Counted from the stretch's first letter, positions 1 to 10,350 are shown. The stretch: DNA of 64,000 nucleotides from Pseudochelatococcus lubricantis (GCF_011762225.1 NZ_JAASQI010000002.1:372001-436000), one strand, 5' to 3'. The notes: generated by a model from the letters alone, not told the origin. Numbers and translations are program-made.

Positions 1-1897
1 TCGGATCCGCCAGCGTCGAGGTGTCGCCGAGGTTGCCGAACTCGTCCTCCGCGATCTTGCGCAGGATGCGGCGCATGATCTTGCCGGAGCGGGTCTTCGG
101 CAGGCCGGGTGCGAACTGGATGAGGTCCGGCGAGGCGATGGGACCGATCTCGCGACGCACCCAGGCGACGAGTTCCTTGCGCAGCTCGTCGGACGGCTCC
201 TCGCCTTCCATCAGCGTGACATAGGCGTAGATGCCCTGCCCCTTGATGTCGTGCGGATAGCCCACCACGGCCGCTTCCGACACCTTGGCATGGGCGACGA
301 GGGCGGACTCGACTTCCGCCGTGCCCATGCGGTGGCCGGAGACGTTGATCACGTCGTCGACGCGGCCGGTGATCCAGTAATAGCCGTCGGCATCGCGCCG
401 CGCGCCGTCGCCGGTGAAGTAACAGCCGGGATAGGTCGCGAAATAGGTTTCCTCGAAGCGCTTGTGATCGCCGTAGACGCTGCGCATCTGGCCCGGCCAG
501 CTATCGGTGATGACGAGGTTGCCTTCCGCCGCGCCCTCCTGCGGCCTGCCCTCGTTGTCGACGATGCCAGGCTTGACGCCGAAGAAGGGCAGCGTCGCCG
601 AGCCGGGCTTGAGGGCGGTGGCGCCGGGCAGCGGGGCGATCAGGATGCCGCCGGTCTCCGTCTGCCACCACGTATCGACCACCGGGCAGCGGCTGTCGCC
701 GACGACGCGGTAATACCACTCCCACGCCTCCGGATTGATCGGCTCGCCCACGGAGCCGAGCAGCCGCAGCGAGGCACGCGACGTCTTCTTCACCGGCTCG
801 TCACCCGCCTGCATCAGCGAGCGGATGGCCGTCGGCGCGGTGTAGAAGATGTTGACGTTGTGCTTGTCCACGACCTGCCAGAAACGGGAGATGTCGGGAT
901 ATGTCGGCACGCCCTCGAAGATCAGCGTCGTCGCGCCGTTGGCGAGCGGGCCGTAGACGATGTAGCTGTGGCCCGTCACCCAGCCCACGTCCGCCGTGCA
1001 CCAGTAGACGTCGCCCTCGTGATAGTCGAAGACGTACTGATGCGTGATCGCGGCATACACGAGATAGCCGCCCGTCGTGTGCAGCACGCCCTTCGGCTTG
1101 CCGGTGGAGCCGGACGTATACAGAATGAACAGCGGATCCTCCGCGTTCACCTCGACCGGCGGGCATTCGGACGTAACCTGCTCGATGGCCTCGTGATACC
1201 AGACGTCGCGGCCGGGCTCCATGGGAACGTCCGTATCCGTGCGGCGCACGACGACCACGTGCTCGACGCCGGAAACGCGCTTGAGGGCCGCATCGACATT
1301 CGCCTTGAGCGGCACCTTGCGGCCGCCGCGCAGGCCCTCGTTCGCGGTGATGACGAACTTCGAACCGCAGTCCTCGATACGGCTCGCGAGCGAATCGGGG
1401 GAAAAGCCGGCGAAGACGAGCGAGTGCACCGCGCCCAGCCGCGCGCAGGCCAGCATGGCGAAGGCGGCCTCGGGGATCATCGGCAGGTAGATGGTGACGC
1501 GGTCGCCCTTCTCGACGCCGCGGTTGCGCAGCACGTTGGCGAGTTCCGCCACGCGGTCGTGCAGTTCCTGATAGGTGATGTGGCGGGATTCGGACGGGTC
1601 GTCGCCTTCCCAGATGATCGCCGTCTGGTTGGCGCGGTGCGGCAGATGCCGGTCGATGCAGTTGTGGGCGACGTTCAGCGTGCCGTCCTCGAACCAGCGG
1701 ATCGACACGTTGCCCGGCTCGAACGAGGTGTTCTTCACCTTGGTGTAGGGCGTGAACCAGTCGAGCCGCTTGCCGTGCTCGCCCCAGAAGGCATCCGGAT
1801 CGTTGACTGACTGTGCGTACCATTCCTGGTACGTCTTCTGGTCGATGAAGGCCCGCTTCGCCCACTCGTCCGTGACGTTATGGATAATCTCTGTCAT
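1..1897 (-). CDS. acs: Acetyl-CoA synthetase, 3' end cut by window edge
   Basis: This enzyme activates acetate with ATP and CoA through an acetyl-adenylate to give acetyl-CoA in the cytoplasm. About 632 codons are visible from the ATG at 1897 ([17 protein letters not shown]), against roughly 650 for the family, so only a short C-terminal piece lies off the left edge. The adenylate-forming P-loop [11 protein letters not shown] sits near residue 260. The conserved [11 protein letters not shown] near residue 605 carries the catalytic lysine that is acetylated by Pat-type enzymes in many bacteria. A purine-rich GGGAGAGAAG lies just before the ATG. It lies downstream of the EVE-domain gene on the same strand but 213 bp away, so it probably has its own promoter. 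Identification is secure. Confidence 0.97.
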   Translation of the reverse strand, partial: MTEIIHNVTDEWAKRAFIDQKTYQEWYAQSVNDPDAFWGEHGKRLDWFTPYTKVKNTSFEPGNVSIRWFEDGTLNVAHNCIDRHLPHRANQTAIIWEGDDPSESRHITYQELHDRVAELANVLRNRGVEKGDRVTIYLPMIPEAAFAMLACARLGAVHSLVFAGFSPDSLASRIEDCGSKFVITANEGLRGGRKVPLKANVDAALKRVSGVEHVVVVRRTDTDVPMEPGRDVWYHEAIEQVTSECPPVEVNAEDPLFILYTSGSTGKPKGVLHTTGGYLVYAAITHQYVFDYHEGDVYWCTADVGWVTGHSYIVYGPLANGATTLIFEGVPTYPDISRFWQVVDKHNVNIFYTAPTAIRSLMQAGDEPVKKTSRASLRLLGSVGEPINPEAWEWYYRVVGDSRCPVVDTWWQTETGGILIAPLPGATALKPGSATLPFFGVKPGIVDNEGRPQEGAAEGNLVITDSWPGQMRSVYGDHKRFEETYFATYPGCYFTGDGARRDADGYYWITGRVDDVINVSGHRMGTAEVESALVAHAKVSEAAVVGYPHDIKGQGIYAYVTLMEGEEPSDELRKELVAWVRREIGPIASPDLIQFAPGLPKTRSGKIMRRILRKIAEDEFGNLGDTSTLADP

Positions 1898-2110
1898 CGC
1901 TTCTCTCCCGCCTGTCCGCGTTCGGGGGCGATTCCATACCGCCCGCGCAGGTTATTCATCACGATCCTTTGTGGATCTGTGACACGAATTTAGGCGCAGG
2001 GACGGGGGGCCTGCAAGCCTTGGATCCATTCCACTTTCTGCTAATGCAGAATGCGACAGGCGTGTCATAAAAGGCAGATGATCGCGCGAAAGCTCACACG
2101 CCGCTAGACC

Positions 2111-2536
2111 TTATCCCTGGTCACTAACAGCCCCCAGTTCCAGCAGCACTGCCCACTCGGCATCCGTGACGGGCTGGACGGAGAGGCGCGAATTGTTGAC
2201 CAGCACCATGTCCTTCAGGCGGGGCTCCTGCTTGATTTCCTGCAGCGTGACGGGGCGCTTGAGGGGCTTCACCGCCTTCAGGTCCACCATGCCGAAGCGT
2301 CCCGTCCCGTCGGTCGGGTCGGGGTAGTATTCGCGGCTGACCTCGACGATGCCAACGATCTCCTTGCCCTCGTTGGAATGATAGAAGAAGCCCAGCTCGC
2401 CTTTCTTCATCGCCTGCAGGTGCTTGCGGGCCAGGAAATTTCGCACGCCGTTCCACGGTTCGCCGGCATCGGCTTTCGCCACCTGGTCGTCCCAGGACCA
2501 GACATTCGGTTCGGACTTGTAGAGCCAGTGCGCCAT
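2111..2536 (-). CDS. EVE domain-containing protein
   Basis: This 141-residue single-domain protein belongs to the EVE (PUA-like, formerly DUF55) family. The start MAHWLYKSEPNVWSWDD, the GVRNFLARKHL segment and the FFYHSNEGKEIVGI strand are typical of the family. EVE domains resemble YTH and PUA folds and are thought to bind modified bases in nucleic acids. Stand-alone copies like this one are common in proteobacteria and their substrate is unknown. It starts 5 bp after the gpsA stop on the same strand and is probably the last gene of a tsaD-gpsA-EVE operon. Function beyond domain assignment is inference. Confidence 0.92.
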   Translation of the reverse strand: MAHWLYKSEPNVWSWDDQVAKADAGEPWNGVRNFLARKHLQAMKKGELGFFYHSNEGKEIVGIVEVSREYYPDPTDGTGRFGMVDLKAVKPLKRPVTLQEIKQEPRLKDMVLVNNSRLSVQPVTDAEWAVLLELGAVSDQG

Positions 2537-2541
2537 CGGAT

Positions 2542-3537
2542 TCAGGTCTCCGGTTTGATGGGGCGGTTCATCAGCGCCTCGATGGCCTGATCGATGGTGA
2601 GGTCACCGGCGATCACGGCCTCCACGGCTTCGCACACCGGCATCTCGACGCCCACGCCGTGCGCCTTGGCGATGAGGGCGGAGGCGGTGAAAGCACCTTC
2701 CACCAGCTTGCCGCCGGCGGCCCCCGCGGGCGGCACGCCCTGGCCGAGCGCCTCGCCGAACGCGAAGTTGCGGGACTGGTTCGAGCCGCAGGTGAGCACG
2801 GTGTCGCCGAGCCCTGACAGGCCCATCAGCGTCTCGGGGCGGGCGCCGAAGGCACGGGCAAAACGCATGATTTCTGCGAAGCCGCGCGCGATCAGCGCCG
2901 CCCGTGCGCTTTCGCCGAGCCGCCGGCCGTGGACGATGCCGCAGGCGATGGCGAGCACGTTCTTCGCCGCGCCGCCGATCTCGACGCCGCGCACGTCCGA
3001 TCCGTGGTAGATGCGCAGCGTCGCGCTCGACAGTTCCCCGGCCAGCTTGGCGGCGAGCCGCTGGTCGCCGCTCGCGAGGATGACGGCGGTCGGCAGCCCC
3101 CGCGCCACATCCGCCGCGAAGCTGGGGCCGGAGAGGATGGCGGGAACGGCGGCCGGCGCCTCCTCGGCCACGATCTCGCTCATGAAGCAGCCCGTGCCGT
3201 GCTCGATGCCCTTGGCGCAGACCAGCGCCGGCGTGCCGGGGCGGAACAGGCCCGCGACCGCCCGCAGCGCCTGCCGCAACTGCTGCGCGGGAACCGCCAG
3301 CAGCGCCGCGCCGGCGCCGGCGAGCGCGGAAACATCGGCGGTGATATCGACATGCGGCGACAGCGCGACGCCGGGCAGGAAGCGCTTGTTCTCCCGCGCC
3401 GCCACCATTTCGCGGGCACGGTCGGCGTCCCGGTCGATCAGGACGACGGAAAGGCCCTTGTAGCCGAAGGAATTGGCCAGTGCCGTGCCCCATGCGCCGG
3501 CTCCCAGAATAACGATGGGGCGTCCGGGAGCGCTCAT
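2542..3537 (-). CDS. gpsA: Glycerol-3-phosphate dehydrogenase [NAD(P)+]
   Basis: This cytoplasmic enzyme reduces dihydroxyacetone phosphate to sn-glycerol-3-phosphate for phospholipid synthesis. The 331-residue protein opens with the Rossmann loop [12 protein letters not shown] (residues 9-20). It contains the catalytic-lysine region [14 protein letters not shown] near residue 190 and the [11 protein letters not shown] block typical of GpsA. The open frame continues upstream into tsaD, but the ATG at 3537 ([14 protein letters not shown]) is the family start. That ATG overlaps the tsaD stop as ATGA, so the two are translationally coupled. Length matches the family. Confidence 0.97.
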   Translation of the reverse strand: MSAPGRPIVILGAGAWGTALANSFGYKGLSVVLIDRDADRAREMVAARENKRFLPGVALSPHVDITADVSALAGAGAALLAVPAQQLRQALRAVAGLFRPGTPALVCAKGIEHGTGCFMSEIVAEEAPAAVPAILSGPSFAADVARGLPTAVILASGDQRLAAKLAGELSSATLRIYHGSDVRGVEIGGAAKNVLAIACGIVHGRRLGESARAALIARGFAEIMRFARAFGARPETLMGLSGLGDTVLTCGSNQSRNFAFGEALGQGVPPAGAAGGKLVEGAFTASALIAKAHGVGVEMPVCEAVEAVIAGDLTIDQAIEALMNRPIKPET

Positions 3538-4682
3538 GCGCCCGGTCCCGCTGCCGCGGCGTGGGGCTTTTCCGGGAGAGGCTTGTCGGCGGGCAGCGGT
3601 GTTTCGGCCTCGGCAGCCTCTGCCGGTACTTCTGCCTTGACGCTGTCGAGCGGCCAGCGGGCGCGGGCGGGGGCGGAAAGGTCGTCGGTGACGCCGAGCC
3701 GCAGGCGCTCCAGCCCGGCCCATGCGATCATGGCGCCGTTGTCCGTGCATAGCGCGGGCGGGGGCGTCACCAGCTTGAGGCCGCTCTCGGTGGCAAGCTG
3801 GTGCAACGCGGCGCGGATCGCGCCGTTGGCGGCCACGCCGCCGGCCACGACGAGCGCGTTGGGCCGCGCCGCGACCTCGCGGAAGGCGCGCAGGCCGGCG
3901 CGCGTGCGGTCGACGATGACGTCCACAACCGCGGCCTGGAACGAGGCACACAGGTCGGCGATGTCCGTGGCGCTGAGCGGCGACACGCGCTCCCCCTCCA
4001 CCCGCACGGCGGTCTTGAGGCCGGAGAGGGAGAAGTCCGGCGCCGCCCGTCCGTTCAGCGGGCGCGGCAGGGCGAAACGCTCCGGGTTGCCGCGCAGCGC
4101 CTGCTTTTCGACCTCCGGCCCGCCGGGGTAGGGCAGGCCGAGCATCTTGGCCGTCTTGTCGAAGGCTTCGCCGATGGCGTCGTCGATGGTGGTGCCGAGC
4201 CGCACGTAGTCGCCCACGCCGCGCACCGCGACGAGCTGCGTATGGCCGCCGGACACCAGCAGCAGCAGGTAGGGGAAGTTGACGCTGTCCGTGAGGCGCG
4301 GCGTCAGCGCGTGCGCCTCCAGATGGTTGATGGCGATGAAGGGCTTGCCGGTGACGAGCGCCAGCGCCTTGGCCGTGGTGAGCCCGACGATCACGCCGCC
4401 GATGAGGCCGGGGCCGGCAGCGGCGGCGACGGCATCGAGTTCGTCGAAGGTGACGCCGGCCTCGTCGAGCGCGCGGGCGACCAGATGGTCGATGACCTCG
4501 ACATGGGCGCGCGCCGCGATCTCCGGCACCACGCCGCCGTAAGCCGCGTGCTGGGCGATCTGGCTGAGCACCGCATTCGACAGGATGTGGGGGCGGCCGT
4601 TTTCATCCGTTTCCACCACGGCGGCGGCGGTCTCGTCGCAGGTGGATTCGATTCCCAGAACACGCATCGTCTTTGTCTTCAC
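3534..4682 (-). CDS. tsaD: tRNA N6-adenosine threonylcarbamoyltransferase
   Basis: TsaD transfers the threonylcarbamoyl group from TC-AMP to A37 of ANN-decoding tRNAs, working with TsaB and TsaE. The signature [14 protein letters not shown] is at the N-terminus. The metal-binding [12 protein letters not shown] follows near residue 50, [11 protein letters not shown] near residue 140 and [12 protein letters not shown] near residue 315, all typical of the ASKHA-fold family. The given start is a GTG ([10 protein letters not shown]). An ATG five codons later, at 4667, gives MRVLGIES, the usual family start, and may be the real one. The C-terminus carries an Ala/Glu/Pro-rich tail of about 35 residues beyond the conserved core. 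It is transcribed divergently from hemC and heads the tsaD-gpsA-EVE operon. Confidence 0.97.
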   Translation of the reverse strand: MKTKTMRVLGIESTCDETAAAVVETDENGRPHILSNAVLSQIAQHAAYGGVVPEIAARAHVEVIDHLVARALDEAGVTFDELDAVAAAAGPGLIGGVIVGLTTAKALALVTGKPFIAINHLEAHALTPRLTDSVNFPYLLLLVSGGHTQLVAVRGVGDYVRLGTTIDDAIGEAFDKTAKMLGLPYPGGPEVEKQALRGNPERFALPRPLNGRAAPDFSLSGLKTAVRVEGERVSPLSATDIADLCASFQAAVVDVIVDRTRAGLRAFREVAARPNALVVAGGVAANGAIRAALHQLATESGLKLVTPPPALCTDNGAMIAWAGLERLRLGVTDDLSAPARARWPLDSVKAEVPAEAAEAETPLPADKPLPEKPHAAAAGPGA

Positions 4683-4885
4683 TCACCACGGTTTGCCATG
4701 CAGTCTGCCATGCCGCGCGATGAACTTTCCACGCGGATTTCGCTTTTGGTTTATCTCACCCTATAGTCGCCGGCAAACGGCGGCGGGGGCAGGGCAGCCA
4801 TTCCAATGGGATCACACCGTTTTCCGCCGCGCGACACAACGCCGCCGCCGCTGGCGTTCCCGCTCCGGGGGGCGTAGACAGCAGC

Positions 4886-5896
4886 GTGGGCCCATTGCTG
4901 AACCGGGATCGATTCGCCGTGACACCGCACAATCTGCCTTCCCCGCTCGTGATCGGAACGCGCGGCAGCCCGCTGGCGCTGGCGCAGGCGCGCGAAGTGG
5001 CGCGCGCGCTGGGCAACGTGCTGGGCATCGGCGACCCGCTGGGAGAGAACGGGCCGGACGGCATCGTCATCGACGCGATCAGGACGACGGGCGACATCAT
5101 CCAGGACCGCGCCCTGTCGGAAGCGGGCGGCAAGGGCCTGTTCACGAAAGAACTCGACGCGGCGCTGTTCGAGGGGCGCGCGCACGTCACGGTGCATTCC
5201 GCCAAGGATCTGCCGACCGATCTGCCCGACGGCCTCGTCATCGCCGGATGCCTGCCGCGCGAGGATGTGCGCGACGCCTTCATCAGCGTGAAGGCGGCTT
5301 CCCTCACCGCCTTGCCGCCGGGCGCGGTGGTCGGCACGGCCTCTCTGCGGCGGCAGGCCCAGGTGTTGCGGCTGCGGCCGGATGTGCGCGTGACCCTGCT
5401 GCGCGGCAATGTCGGCACGCGCCTGCAGCGCATCCACGAAGGCGCGGTCGACGCGACGCTTCTCGCCGTCGCCGGGCTCAACCGGCTCGGCCTCGCCGAC
5501 AGGGCGACGGCGGTCATTCCTGTGGAAACCATGCTGCCCGCCATCGGGCAGGGCGCCATCGCCATAGTCGTGCGCGAGCAGGACATCGCCATCCGCGAGG
5601 CCGTCACCCGCCTTGCCGACGCGCCGACGGGAATCGCGCTGGAAGCGGAGCGGGCCTTCCTGCGCGTGCTCGACGGCTCCTGCCGCACGCCCATCGCCGG
5701 CTACGCGCGCATCGTCGGCGGAGGCATTCATTTCAACGGGCTGCTGCTCTCGGAGGACGGGCGCGAGGTCGTGGCGGCGGAGCGCTCCGGCGCCGTGGCC
5801 GACGCCCGCGCGCTCGGAGAGGACGCGGGGCGGGAAGTGCTGGCGCACGCCAGCCCGGCGCTGCTGCCGCATCGCAAGGGCGGGGGTACATGGTGA
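4886..5896 (+). CDS. hemC: Porphobilinogen deaminase (hydroxymethylbilane synthase)
   Basis: HemC polymerises four porphobilinogens into hydroxymethylbilane in tetrapyrrole synthesis. Diagnostic segments are VIGTRGSPLALAQA at the N-terminus, VHSAKDLPTDLP (substrate-binding region), LRGNVGTRLQRI, and LDGSCRTPIAGYA near residue 265. The Cys in the last segment anchors the dipyrromethane cofactor. The frame begins with GTG at 4886; a second in-frame GTG at 4919 would give a start closer to the conserved core, so the exact N-terminus is uncertain. Its stop overlaps the hemD start (ATG at 5890). The product is used for both heme and the siroheme made by the cysG product encoded further along. Confidence 0.97.
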   Translation: MGPLLNRDRFAVTPHNLPSPLVIGTRGSPLALAQAREVARALGNVLGIGDPLGENGPDGIVIDAIRTTGDIIQDRALSEAGGKGLFTKELDAALFEGRAHVTVHSAKDLPTDLPDGLVIAGCLPREDVRDAFISVKAASLTALPPGAVVGTASLRRQAQVLRLRPDVRVTLLRGNVGTRLQRIHEGAVDATLLAVAGLNRLGLADRATAVIPVETMLPAIGQGAIAIVVREQDIAIREAVTRLADAPTGIALEAERAFLRVLDGSCRTPIAGYARIVGGGIHFNGLLLSEDGREVVAAERSGAVADARALGEDAGREVLAHASPALLPHRKGGGTW

Positions 5897-6654
5897 CGGC
5901 GGAGGCGGCGGGCGCCTCCGGGCTTCGCGTGCTCGTCCTGCGTCCCAAGGCGGCCGGGTTGCGCACGGCGGCGCGGCTTGCGACACTCGGCCACGCGGCC
6001 GTGGCGGCGCCGGTGATGGCCATCGCGCGCACCCACGCGCCGCCGCCCGAGGGGCCGTTCGACGCGCTCGCCGTCACCAGCGCGGCGTCGCTGCCCGCCA
6101 TGTCGGAGTTGCCGGAGGCCATGAAGGCACTGCCCGTGCTCGCGGTGGGCGAGCAGACTGCCCTGCTGGCGCGCGCCGGCGGTTTCGGCAGGGTTCACGC
6201 GGCCGACGGCGAGCGCCATTCGCTGGCGCGGCTGGCGGGCCGGTTGTTCGCGACCGGGAGCGGAACGCGCGTGCTGCTGGCGCTGGGGCGCGATCACAAG
6301 GCGGATACGGAGGCTCTGCTGCGCGCGGCGGGCGTCGATCCGGTGGCGTGGATCGTCTATGCCGCGCAGGCGAAGGCGGAGCTGCCGGAAGCCGCGCGCG
6401 GCGCGCTCGCCGGCGGGCAGATTGACGCGGTTCTGCACTACTCGCGGCGCAGCGCCGCCATCGCCATCGATCTCGTCGACCGGGCCGGTCTCTGGCCGGC
6501 GTTCGCGCCGCTGCCCCATCTGGCGCTGTCGGAAGACGTGGCCGCGCCCTTGCGTGAGCGGGGCGTGCCGCGCCTGCTGGTGGCGGGGCAGCCGCACGAG
6601 GAGGCGCTGCTCGCGCTTTTGTCTGGAATTGATCTCAAGCAAGGCTCGCCATGA
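5890..6654 (+). CDS. hemD: Uroporphyrinogen-III synthase
   Basis: HemD closes and rearranges hydroxymethylbilane to uroporphyrinogen III. The 254-residue protein starts at ATG 5890 (MVTAEAAGASGLRVLVLRPK), overlapping hemC by 7 bp. HemD sequences are poorly conserved. Recognition here rests on the LRPKAAGLRTAARLATLGHAA opening half-domain, the repeated alpha/beta architecture, the HYSRRSAAIA segment near residue 185, the length, and the hemC-hemD-Mic60-hemY order usual in alphaproteobacteria. The open frame extends far upstream through hemC, but only this part is plausible coding sequence. Confidence 0.92.
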   Translation: MVTAEAAGASGLRVLVLRPKAAGLRTAARLATLGHAAVAAPVMAIARTHAPPPEGPFDALAVTSAASLPAMSELPEAMKALPVLAVGEQTALLARAGGFGRVHAADGERHSLARLAGRLFATGSGTRVLLALGRDHKADTEALLRAAGVDPVAWIVYAAQAKAELPEAARGALAGGQIDAVLHYSRRSAAIAIDLVDRAGLWPAFAPLPHLALSEDVAAPLRERGVPRLLVAGQPHEEALLALLSGIDLKQGSP

Positions 6655-6662
6655 GCCGAACG

Positions 6663-6684
6663 GCGATGCTAGAAGAGGCATCGC
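6663..6684 (+). terminator. Weak stem-loop between hemD and the Mic60-like gene
   Basis: Arms GCGATGC (6663-6669) and GCATCGC (6678-6684) form a perfect 7-bp stem with an 8-base loop just after the hemD stop. No T tract follows, so it may be an RNA-processing or attenuation element rather than a true terminator. The rest of the 145-bp gap holds a spaced CCATCAG / CTGATGG dyad (about 6732-6763) and a GGAGG ribosome-binding site before the next start. Confidence 0.3.
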
Positions 6685-6799
6685 GGCAGTGATAAAAACG
6701 CGGATACGCGCCGCGATGGTTTCACCAATATGCCATCAGGTGTCGGATACATCTGTCTGATGGTAGTTGACCGGATAACACGCACGGAGGGACAGCCGC

Positions 6800-8470
6800 A
6801 TGACCGACGAAACGCCCAGCGGCCGCAAGATGGGCCGCGCGAGGCCGCGCCGCGAACCGGCGACGATCGACCAGAAGCCGCTTTCCGTCACCGTCGAACC
6901 GGATGAGAACCCGATCCCGGAGGAAGACGCCGGGACGGATCGGCCCGCGTCGGAAGACGGGTCTCGCGCCGCCGGGCAAGACGGCGCGGTTGCGGAGGAG
7001 GCCGCACCCGCCGCGACCAGCCCCGAAGGGACGGCTGCGCCCGATGAGCCGCTTTCGCCGGCCGATACGGCCGCGCTGCCGGAAGCGACCGCCCCGCAGG
7101 AGGCACAGCCGCAGCCCGGCGAGGAGGCCGTCGTCGCCATGCCGCAACCGGAAATAGCGGTGCAGGAGCCGCCGGCGCGCGAGGAACACGCCGCCGCCCG
7201 CAACGAAGACGAGGACCCCGTGCACGCGGAACCGCAAATCGTGAAGGCCCGGGAGCCCTCGCGCGTCGGGGCGCTGATCGTGGCTGTCCTGGCCGGCGGC
7301 GTGGCGGGCGCGGCGGTCAGCGCCGCGTTGCCCTACATGCTCGCTCATACGGGCGGGGATCAGGCGGCGCGCTTCGCCGCCATCGAGCAGTCCGTCGCGC
7401 AGGCCGCGCCGCGGCCGGAGGTCGAGGCGGTCACGCGGGCCGTCGACACGCTGCGCCAGCGCGCGGCAGCCCTCGAAGAGAGAATCGGTGCGCTTGCCGC
7501 CGCTCCCGCCGGAACGCCAGCGGAAGGCGGGGCGCAGGAAGCGCAGGCCGCGGTTGCCGACCTGCAGGGCAAGGTCGGCAATCTGCAGGAACAGATCGCC
7601 GCATCGGGTGGACAGGTGACGGCTCTGTCGTCGCGGCTCGACGAACGGCTCGCGGCCGTCGCCGCCCAGATCGGCAACACTGAACAGACGATCACGGCGC
7701 TCGATCCCGCGCGGGTCCGGACGGCGATCGACGAGCAGACATTGCTGACGCAGCGCCTGTCGGGCGTCGAGGCGACGGTGCGGGACAAGCTCGGACAGTT
7801 CGATCCCCTGCGTTTCGCGGCGCAGGCGGATACGCAGGCGGGCGAGATCGCAAGGCTCGCGACGCGCGTCACGGCCGCCGAAGGAGCGGTGGGCGAGGCC
7901 GAGCGCAGGGCGCTGGCCGCCGGCGCGGCAAACAGCGAGAGGCTCGCCGCCGTTGCGCGCCTCGCCGTCATCGAGCGGCTGCGCGAGGCCCTGAACGGGG
8001 GGCAGCCCTTCCCGGCGGAAATCGACACCCTGACCAGGCTCGGCGCCTCGGAGACGGCGCTCGCGCCCCTGCGGGCGGTTGCCAACGGCGTTGCGACGCC
8101 GTCCTCGCTCGTGGCGGCTTTCGCGCGGGCGGCTGCGGCCTTCGAGGTCGTGGATGTGCCGGCGGACGCCGGCATCGTCGACAGGCTGGCGGCAAGCGCT
8201 TCGCGGATCGTGCGCATCCGGCCGGTCGATGGCGCCGCCGATCCCTCGGATATCGCCGGCCAGGTCGAGGCTCTCCTGCGCCGCGACGACGCGGGCGCGG
8301 CGTTCGCCGCCTGGCAGCGCCTGCCCGACCGCGCGCGGGAGCAGACGAAGGCAGTCGGCGACACGTTGCAGGCACGGGTGAACGCGCAGACGGCGCTCGC
8401 CGCGCTGGCGCGCACGCAGGTCGAGGCGCTGGACGCCGCTCTGGCCGCCGGCGCGGCAAGGGGAGAATGA
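6800..8470 (+). CDS. Mic60/mitofilin-like inner-membrane protein (COG4223)
   Basis: This 556-residue protein has the layout of alphaproteobacterial Mic60. An acidic, proline/alanine-rich cytoplasmic N-terminus (residues 1-150) is followed by one membrane helix (about 154-180, VGALIVAVLAGGVAGAAVSA). A long coiled-coil periplasmic segment (about 190-390) comes next, and then a conserved C-terminal mitofilin-type domain. Bacterial Mic60 relatives are known to bend inner membranes and are the ancestors of the mitochondrial cristae organiser. Position between hemD and hemY is the conserved alphaproteobacterial location. Sequence similarity in the family is low, so the call leans on architecture plus context. 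A GGAGG motif precedes the ATG. Confidence 0.85.
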   Translation: MTDETPSGRKMGRARPRREPATIDQKPLSVTVEPDENPIPEEDAGTDRPASEDGSRAAGQDGAVAEEAAPAATSPEGTAAPDEPLSPADTAALPEATAPQEAQPQPGEEAVVAMPQPEIAVQEPPAREEHAAARNEDEDPVHAEPQIVKAREPSRVGALIVAVLAGGVAGAAVSAALPYMLAHTGGDQAARFAAIEQSVAQAAPRPEVEAVTRAVDTLRQRAAALEERIGALAAAPAGTPAEGGAQEAQAAVADLQGKVGNLQEQIAASGGQVTALSSRLDERLAAVAAQIGNTEQTITALDPARVRTAIDEQTLLTQRLSGVEATVRDKLGQFDPLRFAAQADTQAGEIARLATRVTAAEGAVGEAERRALAAGAANSERLAAVARLAVIERLREALNGGQPFPAEIDTLTRLGASETALAPLRAVANGVATPSSLVAAFARAAAAFEVVDVPADAGIVDRLAASASRIVRIRPVDGAADPSDIAGQVEALLRRDDAGAAFAAWQRLPDRAREQTKAVGDTLQARVNAQTALAALARTQVEALDAALAAGAARGE

Positions 8471-8474
8471 GCCC

Positions 8475-10223
8475 ATGGTCCGTCTCGTCGGCTTTATTCT
8501 CATCGTTGCTCTGATCGCGCTGGGCATCGGCTGGCTTGCCGACCGCCCGGGCGATGTCGCCGTCGTCTGGCAGGGTTATCGCATCGAAACCTCCGTGGTC
8601 GTGGCGCTTGCAGCCGTCGCGGCGACGACGCTGGCGCTGGCGCTGATCTGGGCAGTGCTGCGCTATGTATTCGGCCTGCCGTCCGCTATTTCGTTCTCGT
8701 CGCGTGCGCGCCGCCAGGCAAAGGGCGTCACGTCGGTCTCGCGCGGCCTCATCGCGGTGGGCACGGGCGACGCCGTTTCCGCCCGCCGCCACGCCGCGGA
8801 GGCCGAGCGCCTGCTGGGGCGCGAGCCGCTGACGCTGCTGCTGAAGGCGCAGGCGGCACAGATGGCGGGTGACAGGGCGGGCGCCGAAACGGCGTTCCAC
8901 CTGATGCTCGACACGCCGGACACGCGGGTGCTGGGCCTGCGCGGCCTCTTCGTCGAGGCGCGGCGCAAGGGCGACGCGGTCGCGGCGCGTGCCTACGCGC
9001 AGAAGGCGAGCGAGCTGGCGCCGAAGGTGGCATGGGCGAGCGAGGCCGTGCTCGAATACCAGTCGGCGGACCGGGACTGGCGCGGCGCGTTGGCGACGCT
9101 GGACCGCCAGACGCGGCAGAAGGCCATTAGCCGCGATGCCGCGAGGCGCCTGCGCGCCGTGCTGTTGACGGCCGACGCGCTCGCCCGGCAGGAGCGGGAA
9201 CCCGGCGAAGCGCTCGTCGAGGTGAAGGAGGCGGTGAAGCTCGCGCCCGGTCTCGTGCCGGCCGCCGTGCTCGCCGGCCGCCTGCTGTCGCGCGAGGGGA
9301 GCCTGCGCAAGGCCGCCAGGATTCTGGAGACGGCGTGGAAGCTCGCGCCCCATCCCGACGTCGCTGCCGCCTATGTGGATCTGCGTCCCGGCGATTCGGC
9401 GCGCGACCGCCACGAACGCGCGGAGGCGCTGGCGCGCCTCGTTCCCCACCATCCGGAATCGCGCCTCATCCGCGCCGCAACGGCGCTGGAGACGCAGGAT
9501 TTCGCCCGTGCCCGCATGGCTCTCACGCCGCTGCTGGAGGAGTATCCCACCGTGCGCACCTGCCTGCTGATGGCGGATATCGCCGAGGCGGAGCATGGCG
9601 CCGGGGGTGAGTGGCGCGAGTGGATCGGCCGCGCCTCGCGTGCGCGCCGGGACCCCGCCTGGATTGCCGATGGCGTCGTATCGGAAACGTGGCAGCCCGT
9701 GTCGCCGGTCACGGGGCGGCTGGACGCCTTTGTCTGGAGCGCGCCGGTCGAGCAGATCGGCGAGGCCGCGGCGGAAGAGCGCGCACCGGCCGAAGCCGCG
9801 CCCGTGAGCCCGGCCTCGCTTGCGATGGCCGGGGCGGCGGCGCCCGCCGTCGCCGACAGCGTCCTGCCGTCCACGCCGGAGGTTGCTCCGCCGGTCGAGA
9901 TCGTTGCGGCTCCCGTCGTTCCCGCGCCGGCTGAAATTCCGCTTGAGGAAGCACCCGCCGGAACCTATCCGGAAACGCTGGCCGAGCCCATAGTTCCCGC
10001 CGCCGAAACGCCCGCGGTGCCGGAGACGCCCGCGGCGCCGGAGCCGGAGGAGCCGCGCGACGGCACGCCTGCGCCCGCGGGGCAGGATGAAGCGCCGCCG
10101 GAACAGGCGAAGAAGGGCGTCGTCTTCCCGCTCGACCACGCGCCGGACGATCCCGGCCCGGATGCGCCGGAGGAGATCGTGCAGGAGCCGGTGCGCGTCA
10201 ATCTGGCCGGGCGCGCGCCCTGA
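8475..10223 (+). CDS. hemY: HemY-type TPR membrane protein
   Basis: HemY-family proteins sit beside hemCD in proteobacteria and have two N-terminal membrane helices followed by tetratricopeptide repeats; their biochemical role is still unclear. Here helix 1 spans roughly residues 3-20 and helix 2 about 38-58. The conserved WQGYRIETS links them, and TPR-like helical pairs run from about 80 to 400. The last 150 residues are rich in Ala, Pro and Glu and look disordered. At 582 residues it is longer than the enterobacterial protein (about 400) because of this tail. It starts 4 bp after the Mic60-like gene, so the two are almost certainly co-transcribed. Confidence 0.9.
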   Translation: MVRLVGFILIVALIALGIGWLADRPGDVAVVWQGYRIETSVVVALAAVAATTLALALIWAVLRYVFGLPSAISFSSRARRQAKGVTSVSRGLIAVGTGDAVSARRHAAEAERLLGREPLTLLLKAQAAQMAGDRAGAETAFHLMLDTPDTRVLGLRGLFVEARRKGDAVAARAYAQKASELAPKVAWASEAVLEYQSADRDWRGALATLDRQTRQKAISRDAARRLRAVLLTADALARQEREPGEALVEVKEAVKLAPGLVPAAVLAGRLLSREGSLRKAARILETAWKLAPHPDVAAAYVDLRPGDSARDRHERAEALARLVPHHPESRLIRAATALETQDFARARMALTPLLEEYPTVRTCLLMADIAEAEHGAGGEWREWIGRASRARRDPAWIADGVVSETWQPVSPVTGRLDAFVWSAPVEQIGEAAAEERAPAEAAPVSPASLAMAGAAAPAVADSVLPSTPEVAPPVEIVAAPVVPAPAEIPLEEAPAGTYPETLAEPIVPAAETPAVPETPAAPEPEEPRDGTPAPAGQDEAPPEQAKKGVVFPLDHAPDDPGPDAPEEIVQEPVRVNLAGRAP

Positions 10224-10350
10224 CGTGCGTCCCGATCCGTCAAGACAGCTGTTGTCACCGTTGGCGTGCCGGCGTAGATGGAGCGGATATCAAGGGGAGC
10301 GCGCGCCCGCGCGGCGCTTCCCGCCGTAACGGATGACGAGGAGTATCCCC

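Noticed and set aside
251-1810. A 519-codon plus-strand open frame antisense to acs
   Set aside because: It is His/Arg/Ala-rich with no family resemblance and mirrors a clear acs gene on the other strand, as expected in high-GC DNA.
6722-10139. Long minus-strand open frames across the Mic60-like and hemY genes
   Set aside because: They are antisense shadows of two well-supported plus-strand genes; the composition is Arg-rich and there are no motifs.
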